64,000 nt of DNA from Microbacterium hydrothermale (GTDB lineage: Bacteria > Actinomycetota > Actinomycetes > Actinomycetales > Microbacteriaceae): NCBI RefSeq assembly GCF_004854025.1, contig NZ_STGM01000003.1:434001-498000 (forward strand), in the 5' to 3' direction. The translations under genes were made by a program, and so were the position numbers. Shown here one piece after another: positions 1 through 8,437 of the stretch. The notes beneath the pieces were generated by a model. That model was not told the origin of the DNA. It saw only the letters and a list, made by a program, of their open reading frames with translations, and searched no databases. Each line of letters starts with the position of its first letter. The stretch's first letter is position 1.

Positions 1-427
1 TGCCGTCGTCGGTGCCGTAGGACTTCCAGTCCTCGCCCCAGTACTGGTCGACGTTCGACGAGACGGCGTCGGAGGCCTTCTGCACTTCGCCGGTGCCGAT
101 GAGGGTCTTGAGCAGACCCGGCTGCGGGACGATCGCGATGTCGGGGGCGTCGCCACCCGACACCTTCGTGACGATGTTGCCCTCGAAGCTCTTGTCGCCG
201 GTGTACACGACCTTGATGCCGGTGTCCTTGGTGAACTGCTCGAAGCTCTGGTTCAGCGCGTCGGCCTCGGTGCCGGTGATACCGCCGGCGATGCGCACGG
301 TGGTCTCGCCGCCGCCCGATCCGCCCGATCCGCTGCTGTCACCCTCGGCGCAGCCCGCGAGTGCGATCGCTCCGACCGCCAGCAGCCCGACGGGAGCCAG
401 CAGGCGATACCGCTGTGACATACCCAT
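1..427 (-). CDS. sugar ABC transporter substrate-binding lipoprotein (5' part only)
   Basis: Only the N-terminal 142 or so codons lie in the window; the gene continues past the left edge. The start ATG at 427 follows an AGGAG box 7 nt upstream; a second in-frame ATG lies at 421. The N-terminus is a lipoprotein signal: a hydrophobic stretch ending in the lipobox LAGC, then a Ser/Gly-rich linker. The mature part begins TTVRIAGGITGTE and contains GGDAPDIAIVPQPG, a motif typical of family-1 sugar-binding proteins, especially alpha-glucoside (AglE-like) receptors. The protein would capture a sugar outside the membrane for an ABC importer encoded further left. It faces a LacI regulator across a region with two matching operators, so sugar-induced derepression is the likely control. 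The exact substrate is inference. Confidence 0.85.
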   Translation of the reverse strand, partial: MGMSQRYRLLAPVGLLAVGAIALAGCAEGDSSGSGGSGGGETTVRIAGGITGTEADALNQSFEQFTKDTGIKVVYTGDKSFEGNIVTKVSGGDAPDIAIVPQPGLLKTLIGTGEVQKASDAVSSNVDQYWGEDWKSYGTDDG

Positions 428-471
428 GTGGTCTCTCCTCTTTGAGTTCGGTGGTGCATCGGACCCTGTCG

Positions 472-483
472 GGAACCGATTCC
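472..483. promoter_or_regulatory. LacI-type operator 1 (GGAACCGATTCC)
   Basis: This 12-bp near-palindrome lies 45 bp upstream of the sugar-binding protein start, where it could block the minus-strand promoter. It differs by one base from the perfect site at 582-593. The central CG and dyad symmetry match LacI/GalR operators. Assignment to the adjacent regulator is inference. Confidence 0.6.
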
Positions 484-581
484 AGGCAACCGTAGAGGCA
501 ATCCACAAGAGTTGCAACAAGCGTCAGGTCACGAACCGATAACTAGCGGAAAGACGGCGGAAAAGCGGCACGCCGCATCCC

Positions 582-593
582 GGAACCGGTTCC
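582..593. promoter_or_regulatory. LacI-type operator 2 (GGAACCGGTTCC)
   Basis: Perfect 12-bp palindrome with central CG, 74 bp upstream of the lacI-family gene and just upstream of a possible -10 (GATACT, 611-616). With the site at 472-483 it gives one operator per divergent promoter, suggesting autoregulation plus control of the transporter. A looser GAACCGAT half-site lies near 532-539. Confidence 0.65.
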
Positions 594-666
594 ACTTTCC
601 TCGATTGTCGGATACTCTTCTTCGACGTCGACACGGACGTCGACGCATCACGAGGAAGACCAGCGA

Positions 667-1677
667 ATGAGCGGAATCGCCGATGTGGCACGCCTGGCGG
701 GCGTGTCCAAGTCGACGGCGAGCCGCGCTCTCACGGGCGGCGGCTACGTCTCCGACGGCACGCGTCAGCGCGTGGCCGACGCCGCGGCATCCCTCGGCTA
801 CGTCCCGTCCACGAGCGCGGTGAGCCTGGCCACCGGCCGCACGCGGACCATTGCGCTCATCGTCCCCAAGGTCAACCGCTGGTACTTCGGTTCGATCGTC
901 GAAGGGGTCGAGCGCACGCTCATCCCCCTCGGTTACGACGTGACGCTCTACGTGGCCGAGCCCGGTTCGCGCGACCGCGAGAGCCTCTACTCCACCTACC
1001 TGGCGCGCAAGAGGTTCGACGGCATCATCGCCGTCGCTCTGGAACCCGACGACGCCGACCTCGAGCGCCTGGCGAACATCGGAAAGCCCGTCGTGAGCAT
1101 CGGCAACGCGCTGTCGGGCGTCCCGACGCTCGGGCTCGACAACATCGCGATCACCCGCATCATTACGCAGCACCTCATCTCGTTGGGGCACACCGACATC
1201 GCCTTCGTCGGCAGCACACCCCCCACCGACGCCCCCGCGAAAGACGTCGACGAGCGGTCGATCGGCTACCGCAACGCCATGAACGACAACGGCCTGGCGA
1301 TCCGCATCCGCAACGTCCCGTCGACCCTCACGATCACCGACGCCTACGCCGCGGCCGCGTCGTTCCTCGCCGACGCCGCATCGCGGCCCACCGGCGTCGT
1401 GGCCGCGTGCGACGAGGTCGCGATCGGCGTGATCATCGCCGCGCGCCGGATGGGCATCTCGGTCCCGACCGAGCTCAGCGTCGTGGGCATCGACGGTCAC
1501 GACTACGCCGAGATGTTCTCGCTCACCACGATCGAGCAGTTCCCCCAGGCCCAGGGCATCGAGGCCACACGCATGCTCGTGCGGATGATCGAGGGCACGG
1601 GCGAGGTCGCCCGGCGCACCGAGGCCGACACGCGGCTCGTCGTGCGTTCCTCCACCGCTCCCCCGCGCCCCTCCTGA
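667..1677 (+). CDS. LacI family transcriptional regulator
   Basis: This is a 336-aa protein, the normal length for the family. Residues 2-50 form the LacI helix-turn-helix and hinge (IADVARLAGVSKSTASRAL, then YVS.GTRQRV and LGYVPS). A periplasmic-binding-protein-like sensor fold follows, beginning TRTIALIVPKVNRWYF and including the C-terminal ELSVVGIDGHD block. The ATG at 667 follows a GAGGAAG ribosome site. It is divergent from a sugar-binding lipoprotein gene, and two copies of a 12-bp palindrome lie between them. Its role is therefore most likely sugar-responsive repression of that transporter and of itself. The inducer cannot be named from sequence alone. Confidence 0.93.
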   Translation: MSGIADVARLAGVSKSTASRALTGGGYVSDGTRQRVADAAASLGYVPSTSAVSLATGRTRTIALIVPKVNRWYFGSIVEGVERTLIPLGYDVTLYVAEPGSRDRESLYSTYLARKRFDGIIAVALEPDDADLERLANIGKPVVSIGNALSGVPTLGLDNIAITRIITQHLISLGHTDIAFVGSTPPTDAPAKDVDERSIGYRNAMNDNGLAIRIRNVPSTLTITDAYAAAASFLADAASRPTGVVAACDEVAIGVIIAARRMGISVPTELSVVGIDGHDYAEMFSLTTIEQFPQAQGIEATRMLVRMIEGTGEVARRTEADTRLVVRSSTAPPRPS

Positions 1678-1721
1678 CCGCCCGGAGGGCACGGCGCCCC
1701 GCGTGGCGTCCTGGACCGCGA

Positions 1722-1758
1722 AGGGGCCCGGATGCCATGTCCTGGCATCCGGGCCCCT
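1722..1758. terminator. bidirectional hairpin terminator between convergent genes
   Basis: A perfect 16-bp stem (1722-1737 with 1743-1758) and 5-nt loop sit between the ends of the lacI-family gene and the convergent surface nuclease gene. The stem contains GGATGCCA/TGGCATCC, the motif that is over-represented across the window. There is no long T-run on either side. Confidence 0.8.
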
Positions 1759-1776
1759 CTGTCCTGTCGTGCGCGG

Positions 1777-4700
1777 TCAGTCGGCGCCGTGCGCAGAACC
1801 GGTGCTGCTGCGACGACGCCGCAGCGCCACCCCCAGGCCCAGCAGGGCCAGGGCGGCGAGCACGCCCGCGCCCATCCAGGCGGTGTCGGTGCCGGTCACC
1901 GGCAGCGCGCCGGGGCGGCCGGGGGCGTTCCCGCCCTCGTCGGCGCCGTCACCGGAACCGTCGTCGGCCCCCGACCCTCCGCCCGGAGCCGCGTCGGTGA
2001 CGCGCAGCGGGACGGTCACGGTCGTCCCCGACGCCGTGGTGAGGGTGACGTCGACGGCGGCCGGCGCATCGGCCGGGACGTCCAGCGCGATCTGCGCCGC
2101 ACCGTCGGTCACCGCGAACGACACCGGCTCGCCCGTTCCCACCGACGCCGAGACCTCGGTCGTGAGCGGGCTGCCCAGCGAGGTGAGGTCGAGTCCCGAC
2201 ACGGTGAAGGCGGCGCGGGAGCCCCGCGCGACCTCGGCGGGCACGTCCTGCACCTGAGCGGAACGCACGGCGAAGTCGGGGCTCAGGCCCGGGTTCTGCT
2301 GCAGGTAGGCGATCCAGCCGTCGCGGTCGATCAGGCCCGAGTCGCGCGGATCGGTGCCCTCGGCGAGCACCGAGAAGGCGTCCCCGCCCTGCAGGAGGAA
2401 GCTGAACGAACCCACCCGGTACGACCCGGCCGGATCGATCGCCTGTCCGTCGATCCAGACGCCCGTGATGCGCTCGCCCGCGGGACGGGCGGCGTCGTAG
2501 GTGTAGCGGACGTTCTCCGACACACCGAGGGCGAGGTCGGCCTCGCGGCCGGCCGCGTCGCCCCACTGCTGCTCGAGGAGGCGGCGCACCTGGTCGCCCG
2601 TGAGCGTGGTGGTGCCCAGGTTGTTGACGAAGGGCAGCACGGCATTCGCCTCGGCGAAGGTGATCACCCCGTCGCCGTCGCGCAGCAGCTCCGCGCGCAG
2701 GCCGCCCGGGTTGACCACCGTGATGTCGGCGCCCCCGCGGTCGGGGTCGCTCAGCGTCTCCCGCAGCGCGTCGGCCACGAGCGAACCGAGCGCCGACGGG
2801 CGGGACCGGTCGTCGCGCTTGCCGCCGGTGTACACGCCGTCGACGTACGCCCCGCCGGTGAAGGCGGTGGTGATGTCGGCCTCGACCGAGCCCACCGGCT
2901 GCGACCCGACGCGCTCCGCATCGGCGAGGGCGGCCGAGACGATGTCGGCGACCTCGGCGACGCGCGGGTACTCGGCGATGAGCTCGGCGTCGAGGGCCGC
3001 GCTGTTCTCCGCCGTCTTCTCCGGGTCGTCCTCGACGACCTCGCCGGCCAGGCGCGGGACGTTGCGCGCGGTGTGACCCACGACGTCACCGCTCTCGCGG
3101 TCCACGCTCAGCACGATCTGGCCGATGTTCTCGCCGTAGCTGCCGGTCTGCAGCACCGGGCGCGTGCCGTCGGCGCCGGGGATCGGCGCGTCCCAGACGT
3201 ACTCCTCGTGCGTGTGGCCGGTGAAGATGGCGTCGACGTCGGGATCGGTCTGCGTCACGATGCGCTCGAAGGCGCCGCCCGCGGCGAGGGCGTCGTCGAG
3301 GGAGCCGCCCTGGGCCGCGCCCTCGTGGTACTCGGCCACGATGACGTCGACCTGGTCGCGGATCTCGTCGACCACGCGGTTGACCTCGGCGACCGGCTCG
3401 CGGAACTCCACGCCCTCGATGCCGCCGGGGGTGACCAGCGACGCGGTCTCCTCGGTGACGGCGCCGACGACGCCGACCCGCAGTCCACCGACCTCGATGA
3501 TCTCGTAGCCGGGGAGCAACGGCTCTCCGTCGCGGTACACGTTCGCGGTCACGTAGGGGAAGTCGGCGAGGTCACCGACGCGTCCGACGAGGTCGTCGGC
3601 GCCCTTGTCGAACTCGTGGTTGCCGACTCCGGATGCCGCCAGGTCGAGCGCGTCGAGCACGTCGATCGTCGGCTTGTCACCGGCGTTCGACGAGGCGAAC
3701 AGCGAAGCGCCGATGTTGTCGCCGTTGGAGAGGAACACCGAGGAGCCCTCCCCGCCCTCCGCGCGCAGCGACTCGATCGTGCCCGCAAACTTCACGGTGT
3801 TGGCGTCGATGCGGCCGTGGAAGTCGTTGATGTTGAGCAGGTTGAGCTCGGTCGTCGACGACAGGTCGAGACCCACCACCACGGGATCGTGGTCGCTGGA
3901 GCGGTAGGGCGTCTCGTCGTAGAAGTTCAGCGCGTTGTAGTTGTATCGGCTGTACTCCAGAGCGAGCGCCTCGACGGCGTTGATGTTCCAGATGTCGGTG
4001 CCGGTGACGAGCTCGCGCGCCGAGGGCGAGGCGAGCACGTGATCCAGCGAGCCCGACTGACCGCTGAACGAGTACGAGTACTTGCCCGTGCCCGCCTCGA
4101 GCGGCTCGAAGCCGAACGACCGCAGCGTCTGGATCGGGTCCTCCTGCGTGTACGCGTTGAAGTCGCCGAGCAGGAACACGTCGTCGGTCCCGATGGCCGC
4201 CGACCTCTCCGCGGCGAACGCGCCGAGCGCCTGCGCCTGCCGCACCCGGTCGCCGTTGAAGGCGCCCTGGATGCCGTTGGCGTTGTCACCCGTGGCCGCG
4301 GGGCGGCTGTCGCCCTTGGACTTGAAGTGGTTCACGATCGCGAGGATGGTGGCATCCGGATCGTCGACGGGGGCGAAGGCCTGCGCGAGCGGCTGCCGGG
4401 CGTTCGCGAACGCCGGGTCGTCGAGGATGACGCTGTCGCCGACCGGGGCGACGACGGCCTCCTTGTAGATGAAGGCGGTGCGGATGACATCCTCCGAGGC
4501 CGGCAGCTCGGCGGGCGAGGGCACGAAGGTCCAGGCCTCCGAGCCGAGCGCGTCGTTCAGGGCGTCGACGAGCGTCGACAGCGCGTCGTCGCGGTCCTTG
4601 CCGAAAACGGCGGAGTTCTCGATCTCCTCGAGGGAGACGACGTCGGCGCCGAGACCGTTGACCGCGGCGACGATCTTCGCCTGCTGGCGCTGGAGGTTGG

Positions 4701-6396
4701 CGTCGTCGGCGGCGCCGCGGGGGCCGGGCGCGGGGCACGTGTCGGCCGTCACGGGGTTGCCGTCGCGGTCGTCGTAGGTCGAGGTGCAGCCGACGCTCTC
4801 CGCCGTGGTGGTGAAGTAGTTCAGCACGTTGAAGCTCGAGATCTTGACGGTGCCGCCCACCGGCTCGGGCGACGCCGTCCGGGTGTTCGCGAAGGTCGCC
4901 GGCTGGACCGTGGCGGCGTTGTCGACCGTGAGCTGCTCGGTCGGCTGGAACTTCCACGCGTTGTTGCGGTAGTCGAGGATGACCGGGCGCGTGAAGGTCA
5001 CGGGCGCGCCGACGCGAACCGGGTCGGTGAGCGAGACGTACGGCAGCGGGACGTCCTGGGCGGAGCGGAGGAAGTCGAGCGACGCTCCGTCGTCGAGCAC
5101 GACCGCGCGCGCGTTGTTGTCGGCGACGGCGGCGACGTATTCGGGGGTGTCCGGCCGCGCGACGTCGGTGGGGGTGCGCAGCGGCGTCGTGCCGGCGGCG
5201 AGTCCCACTTCGGCGTACTGGTTCGTGGAGTACGTGTTGGTGACGGTGAAGTCGCCCTGCGGGGCGAGCAGCATGCCCTCGAACCGCTCGCGCTCCTCGT
5301 CGGTCTTGGGCCAGGTGATCTCGGCCGGGGCGACTTCTGCAGCCGCGTCGGTGAGGATGCGGACGCTCGCGGCGTCGGCGGTCAGCTGCGTCTGACCGTA
5401 GTACTCGCCCGCGGTTCCGGTCACCTCGACGTGGTCGCCGATGGAGACGGATGCCGCGGCGGCGGTGCCGTAGACGAAGATCGCGTCCGAGGCGGTGTGG
5501 GCGGCCTGGTCGATGGCGCCCCCGGTTCCCTCCGTCTGCAGGAAGAAGCCGTTGTATCCGCCGGTGGGGTAGGCGGCGGTCACGACGCCACGGGTGGTGA
5601 CGACGGTGCCGGCGAGGGGCGTGGTCGCTCCGGGCCCCTGGATGTCGCGGATGGGTGTGATCTCGCCGGGGACGGGCGTGGTCGGCTCGGGCGACGGCTC
5701 CTCGGTCGGCTGCGGCTCGGGGGTTGCTCCCCCGGATCCCTGCGGCGTCACCGTGGTGGTGTTGGTGAAGTCGGCGGAGTTGTCGTCGGTGTCGACGAAG
5801 TCGGTGCGCACGAGCGCGTTCGGCGTACCGTTCGGGCCGTCGACGACGGCGGGGGCCGTTTCGAAGCTGACGCCGGCGCCGTACCCGAGGAAGTCGACCA
5901 CGCGGTCGTCGTCGACGGAGCCGGCCGGCAGGGCGAGCGGCTCCGCGACGTTCGCGAGGAAGAGCTGGCCGGTCGTCCCCGACGGGTTCAGCCCCGTGCT
6001 GGTGGCGTCCGCGGTGGGCAGCGGTGCACCGACGTCGCCGTTGCCGTTGCCGGGGAGCGCGATGAGGTAGTAGCCGCCCGCGGCGATGGATCCGCTCAGG
6101 GTCTGCGTGTTCGCGCCGGTGGGAGCGGCGACGCTGGCGGCGGAGCGGTACTGCAGCGACCAGCCGCTCAGGTCCTGCGCGGTGTCGCCGGCGTTGTACA
6201 ACTCGACGAACTTCTGCGCGTACGGAGCGCCGGCGCTCCCGCCCTTCAGGTAGGCCTCGTTGATCACCACCCTCGCGCCGTCGGCCGCGAAGGCGGGAAG
6301 GGGGACGAGGGCGGAACCGAGCAGAGCGGCGCCCAGGGCGGCGCTGAGGGCGGTCGTGAAACGGCGTGCGGGCACGCGCGATGCAGCGTTGGGCAT
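1777..6396 (-). CDS. cell-wall-anchored ExeM/NucH-type nuclease fused to 5'-nucleotidase
   Basis: This is a 1539-aa secreted, surface-anchored multidomain enzyme. In order it has a signal peptide ending near AFAAD, a lamin-tail domain (about residues 40-150), a Pro/Thr-rich linker (about 220-240), and an OB-type domain from about 245. An endonuclease/exonuclease/phosphatase domain follows from about 517 (ISSFNVLNYF, LGDFNAY, SDHDPVV near 832). Next is a 5'-nucleotidase domain from about 852 (LLNINDFHGRID, SNGDN, GNHEFDKG, FTGHTHEEY). The C-terminus is an LPVTG sortase signal near 1497, a membrane helix and an Arg-rich tail. It likely degrades extracellular DNA and dephosphorylates the nucleotides, giving phosphate and nucleosides. 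The start at 6396 is preferred over a GTG/ATG 81 bp upstream because the signal peptide starts there and a GGAG box precedes it. Confidence 0.93.
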   Translation of the reverse strand: MPNAASRVPARRFTTALSAALGAALLGSALVPLPAFAADGARVVINEAYLKGGSAGAPYAQKFVELYNAGDTAQDLSGWSLQYRSAASVAAPTGANTQTLSGSIAAGGYYLIALPGNGNGDVGAPLPTADATSTGLNPSGTTGQLFLANVAEPLALPAGSVDDDRVVDFLGYGAGVSFETAPAVVDGPNGTPNALVRTDFVDTDDNSADFTNTTTVTPQGSGGATPEPQPTEEPSPEPTTPVPGEITPIRDIQGPGATTPLAGTVVTTRGVVTAAYPTGGYNGFFLQTEGTGGAIDQAAHTASDAIFVYGTAAAASVSIGDHVEVTGTAGEYYGQTQLTADAASVRILTDAAAEVAPAEITWPKTDEERERFEGMLLAPQGDFTVTNTYSTNQYAEVGLAAGTTPLRTPTDVARPDTPEYVAAVADNNARAVVLDDGASLDFLRSAQDVPLPYVSLTDPVRVGAPVTFTRPVILDYRNNAWKFQPTEQLTVDNAATVQPATFANTRTASPEPVGGTVKISSFNVLNYFTTTAESVGCTSTYDDRDGNPVTADTCPAPGPRGAADDANLQRQQAKIVAAVNGLGADVVSLEEIENSAVFGKDRDDALSTLVDALNDALGSEAWTFVPSPAELPASEDVIRTAFIYKEAVVAPVGDSVILDDPAFANARQPLAQAFAPVDDPDATILAIVNHFKSKGDSRPAATGDNANGIQGAFNGDRVRQAQALGAFAAERSAAIGTDDVFLLGDFNAYTQEDPIQTLRSFGFEPLEAGTGKYSYSFSGQSGSLDHVLASPSARELVTGTDIWNINAVEALALEYSRYNYNALNFYDETPYRSSDHDPVVVGLDLSSTTELNLLNINDFHGRIDANTVKFAGTIESLRAEGGEGSSVFLSNGDNIGASLFASSNAGDKPTIDVLDALDLAASGVGNHEFDKGADDLVGRVGDLADFPYVTANVYRDGEPLLPGYEIIEVGGLRVGVVGAVTEETASLVTPGGIEGVEFREPVAEVNRVVDEIRDQVDVIVAEYHEGAAQGGSLDDALAAGGAFERIVTQTDPDVDAIFTGHTHEEYVWDAPIPGADGTRPVLQTGSYGENIGQIVLSVDRESGDVVGHTARNVPRLAGEVVEDDPEKTAENSAALDAELIAEYPRVAEVADIVSAALADAERVGSQPVGSVEADITTAFTGGAYVDGVYTGGKRDDRSRPSALGSLVADALRETLSDPDRGGADITVVNPGGLRAELLRDGDGVITFAEANAVLPFVNNLGTTTLTGDQVRRLLEQQWGDAAGREADLALGVSENVRYTYDAARPAGERITGVWIDGQAIDPAGSYRVGSFSFLLQGGDAFSVLAEGTDPRDSGLIDRDGWIAYLQQNPGLSPDFAVRSAQVQDVPAEVARGSRAAFTVSGLDLTSLGSPLTTEVSASVGTGEPVSFAVTDGAAQIALDVPADAPAAVDVTLTTASGTTVTVPLRVTDAAPGGGSGADDGSGDGADEGGNAPGRPGALPVTGTDTAWMGAGVLAALALLGLGVALRRRRSSTGSAHGAD

Positions 6397-6627
6397 GGGT
6401 CTCCAAGTACCGACGCACGAACAAGCGTGTGAACGAGAACGACGTCGGATGGGGGGATCGACGGGGGGTGTTCTCATCGACCGTAAACGATGCCCATACG
6501 GTTCTCCCAGGATCTTTTCGTTTCGATCCGGTGAATTCCGGTTCCTCGACGGCGAAGACCCGGTGTCATCGCGCGCGCACTCCGGCGTTCGTCACCCGCC
6601 TCGGCGCGCCCTGCGACGCCGAAACGA

Positions 6628-6664
6628 CGAAGACCCCGGATGCCAGTGGCATCCGGGGTCTTCG
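6628..6664 (-). terminator. terminator of rplJ-rplL
   Basis: A 17-bp stem with a tiny AGT loop lies 31 bp past the rplL stop. The centre is the inverted pair GGATGCCA/TGGCATCC. The opposite-strand gene to the left starts 230 bp away, so this ends the ribosomal operon. Confidence 0.85.
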
Positions 6665-6694
6665 TGTGTCGCGGAAGCGACGGTGTTGCTGAAA

Positions 6695-7081
6695 TTACTT
6701 CAGGGTCACCGTGGCGCCGGCGCCCTCGAGCGCCTCCTTGGCCTTGTCGGCGGTCTCCTTGTTCGCGCCCTCGAGCACGGCCTTGGGGGCACCGTCGACG
6801 ACGGCCTTGGCCTCGCCGAGGCCGAGCGAGGTGAGCTCGCGGACGACCTTGATGACCTGGATCTTCTTGTCACCGGCGGCCTCGAGGACGACGTCGAACG
6901 AGTCCTTCTCCTCGACCTCTTCGGCGGGGGCGGCGCCACCGGCGGCGGGGCCGGCCACGGCCACGGGGGCGGCGGCGGTGACGTCGAAGGTCTCCTCGAA
7001 CGCCTTGACGAACTCGGACAGCTCGATGAGCGTGAGCTCCTTGAACGCGTCGAGCAGCTCTTCGGTGCTGAGCTTAGCCAT
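6695..7081 (-). CDS. rplL: 50S ribosomal protein L7/L12
   Basis: This 128-aa protein has the full L7/L12 layout. An N-terminal dimerisation helix ([30 protein letters not shown]) is followed by an Ala/Pro/Gly hinge at about 35-55. The C-terminal factor-binding domain contains [20 protein letters not shown] and ends VTLK. It forms the ribosomal stalk that recruits elongation and initiation factors. It lies 38 nt behind rplJ and shares its leader and terminator. The rpoB gene, which follows rplL in many actinobacteria, is absent; the next gene is the convergent surface nuclease. Confidence 0.98.
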   Translation of the reverse strand: MAKLSTEELLDAFKELTLIELSEFVKAFEETFDVTAAAPVAVAGPAAGGAAPAEEVEEKDSFDVVLEAAGDKKIQVIKVVRELTSLGLGEAKAVVDGAPKAVLEGANKETADKAKEALEGAGATVTLK

Positions 7082-7119
7082 GTTGTATCTCCTTGATCGG
7101 GTTAATCAGCCGGGCCGGG

Positions 7120-7635
7120 TCAGGCCGCGGTGTCCTGCTTCTCGCGCAGCGCGTCGACCGTGCGAACGGCCTTCGACGGAAGCGCCTGGAAGACGTATGC
7201 CGCCTTGGTCATCGTCGCCTTCATCGCGCCGGCGAGCTTCGCCAGCAGGACTTCACGGCTTTCGAGATCGGCGAGCTTGTTGACCTCAGCAGCGGTCAGG
7301 GGGGCGCCATCGAAGTAGCCGCCCTTCACCACGAGCTGAGGGTTAGCCTTGGCGAAGGCACGCAGGCTCTTCGCGACGGCGACGGGGTCGCCGTGCACGA
7401 ACGCGATGGCAGACGGGCCCTTGAGCTCGTCGTCCAGTCCCGTGACCCCCGCGTTGGACGCGGCGATCTTGGTCAGCGTGTTCTTCACCACGGCGTAATC
7501 CGCGTCCTGACGGATGTCGTTGCGCAGCTGCTTGAGCTGGGCAACCGTCAGACCGCGGTACTCGGTCAGCAGAACGGCGGTCGAGTTCTCGAAGTTCTTC
7601 GTGAGCTCGGCGACCGATGCATCCTTCTGCGCCAT
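7120..7635 (-). CDS. rplJ: 50S ribosomal protein L10
   Basis: This 171-aa L10 starts [18 protein letters not shown] and contains the family block [24 protein letters not shown]. It anchors the L7/L12 dimers to 23S rRNA. The ATG at 7635 follows a GGAG box in AGGAGTGGCC. A longer in-frame reading upstream has no L10 similarity and runs through the leader structure, so I reject it. The gene is preceded by an L10-type leader with a U-tailed hairpin (7706-7840), which implies feedback by L10/L12 on its own transcript. In most relatives rplA or a short gap precedes rplJ, but here about 10.6 kb of unrelated genes intervene. Confidence 0.98.
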   Translation of the reverse strand: MAQKDASVAELTKNFENSTAVLLTEYRGLTVAQLKQLRNDIRQDADYAVVKNTLTKIAASNAGVTGLDDELKGPSAIAFVHGDPVAVAKSLRAFAKANPQLVVKGGYFDGAPLTAAEVNKLADLESREVLLAKLAGAMKATMTKAAYVFQALPSKAVRTVDALREKQDTAA

Positions 7636-7705
7636 GGCCACTCCTTGTGTGTACGAGGCGCTCCGCGGAGGCGGGGCGCCGGCCGAAGACACCCGGGGTC
7701 TGGGC

Positions 7706-7840
7706 AAAAAAGAAGAGCTCCGGCGCAGGCGCACGGAGCTCGGGAGAGTTTCGTTTACCTGCGTAGGTCCCCTGCTTTTCAGCAGACGCTTCGATCGACA
7801 TGCGAGCACGACGATGACCGACGGTCTTTGGCTTGATCCC
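7706..7840 (-). promoter_or_regulatory. L10 leader RNA with attenuator-like hairpin
   Basis: On the minus strand this 5' UTR contains the AAAGACCGUCGGUC stretch, then pairing arms around UCUGCUGAAAAGCAG and CCUACGCAGGUAAACG. It ends in a GC hairpin (7715-7722 pairing with 7734-7741) followed directly by UUCUUUUUU (7706-7714). The order and position match the known autoregulatory L10 leader of rplJ operons. The terminal hairpin has the form of an intrinsic terminator. Family assignment is from memory of the motif, not a covariance search. Confidence 0.75.
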
Positions 7841-7841
7841 C

Positions 7842-7871
7842 ACTGTACCCGACCCGCGCTCCCCACGCCAA
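7842..7871 (-). promoter_or_regulatory. rplJ-rplL promoter
   Basis: On the minus strand, TTGGCG (7866-7871) and TACAGT (7842-7847) are separated by 18 nt and sit just upstream of the leader. They fit a housekeeping sigma-70-type promoter. Confidence 0.6.
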
Positions 7872-7933
7872 TCCGCCCGCCCGGCGGCCCCACTCCCCCA
7901 TCGCCGCGAGGGCCGCGCGCCGCGCGCGCGCGG

Positions 7934-8335
7934 CTACGACACCCGCGACGCGGGGAGCATCGCCTGCGTCATGCGGACGATGCGCGACGGGGTCCGCGCG
8001 CCGAGCCAGACCGTGCACACCGCGTCGTCGCCGCACGCCCACTCGGCGCACCAGGCGTGGACCGCCTGCGCGAGGCGCTCGCCCCGCGGGCGCAACTCGC
8101 CGTCGATCGACCTGTCGAGCCAGCTCACGCGCGCCTCCCGCGCGTCGATCACCCCGATCTCGTGCGCCCCGCACACCTCGACCAGCACCGTGACGTGCGC
8201 GGAGGGAGGCAGGACCGCGACGATCCGGCGCATCCGGGGGACACTGCTCGCGTCGCCACCGAGAAGCACCGCGCCCTCGAGGTCGCTCCAGCGGCCGCCG
8301 TCGGGCCGGCGGAGGGGCGCGGCATCCGGAGTCAT
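7934..8335 (-). CDS. SIP-domain (siderophore-interacting Rossmann) protein
   Basis: This 133-aa protein resembles only the C-terminal NAD(P)-binding lobe of siderophore-interacting ferric reductases. The block [32 protein letters not shown] and the tail [16 protein letters not shown] fit that fold. The FAD-binding N-terminal lobe of a full SIP (about 250 aa) is missing, so it may act with a separate flavoprotein or as a small accessory reductase. A DtxR/IdeR-like iron box (8345-8363) lies 10 bp upstream of the ATG, so expression in low iron is likely. It has no operon partner in this window. Confidence 0.75.
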   Translation of the reverse strand: MTPDAAPLRRPDGGRWSDLEGAVLLGGDASSVPRMRRIVAVLPPSAHVTVLVEVCGAHEIGVIDAREARVSWLDRSIDGELRPRGERLAQAVHAWCAEWACGDDAVCTVWLGARTPSRIVRMTQAMLPASRVS

Positions 8336-8344
8336 GCGGACAAC

Positions 8345-8363
8345 TTAGGTCACCCTTACCTGG
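8345..8363. promoter_or_regulatory. DtxR/IdeR-type iron box
   Basis: TTAGGTCACCCTTACCTGG matches the classic 19-bp iron-repressor consensus at 14 of 19 positions by hand comparison, including both TTAGGT and ACCT half-site cores. It lies directly upstream of a SIP-domain gene, a standard iron-regulated target. Confidence 0.7.
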
Positions 8364-8437
8364 GGCGCAAGACCCCGGATGCCGACGCGCCGCGCCTCGC
8401 ATGCGATGCACGGGCCGGCGGGGTTAGGGTCGAACGC

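Noticed and set aside
1732..6432. A very long open frame on the plus strand opposite the surface nuclease gene
   Set aside because: Its translation is low-complexity Arg/Gly/Val/Asp-rich and has no domain. It is the expected mirror frame of a gene with GC-rich third positions. The minus strand has signal peptide, two enzyme domains and a sortase anchor.
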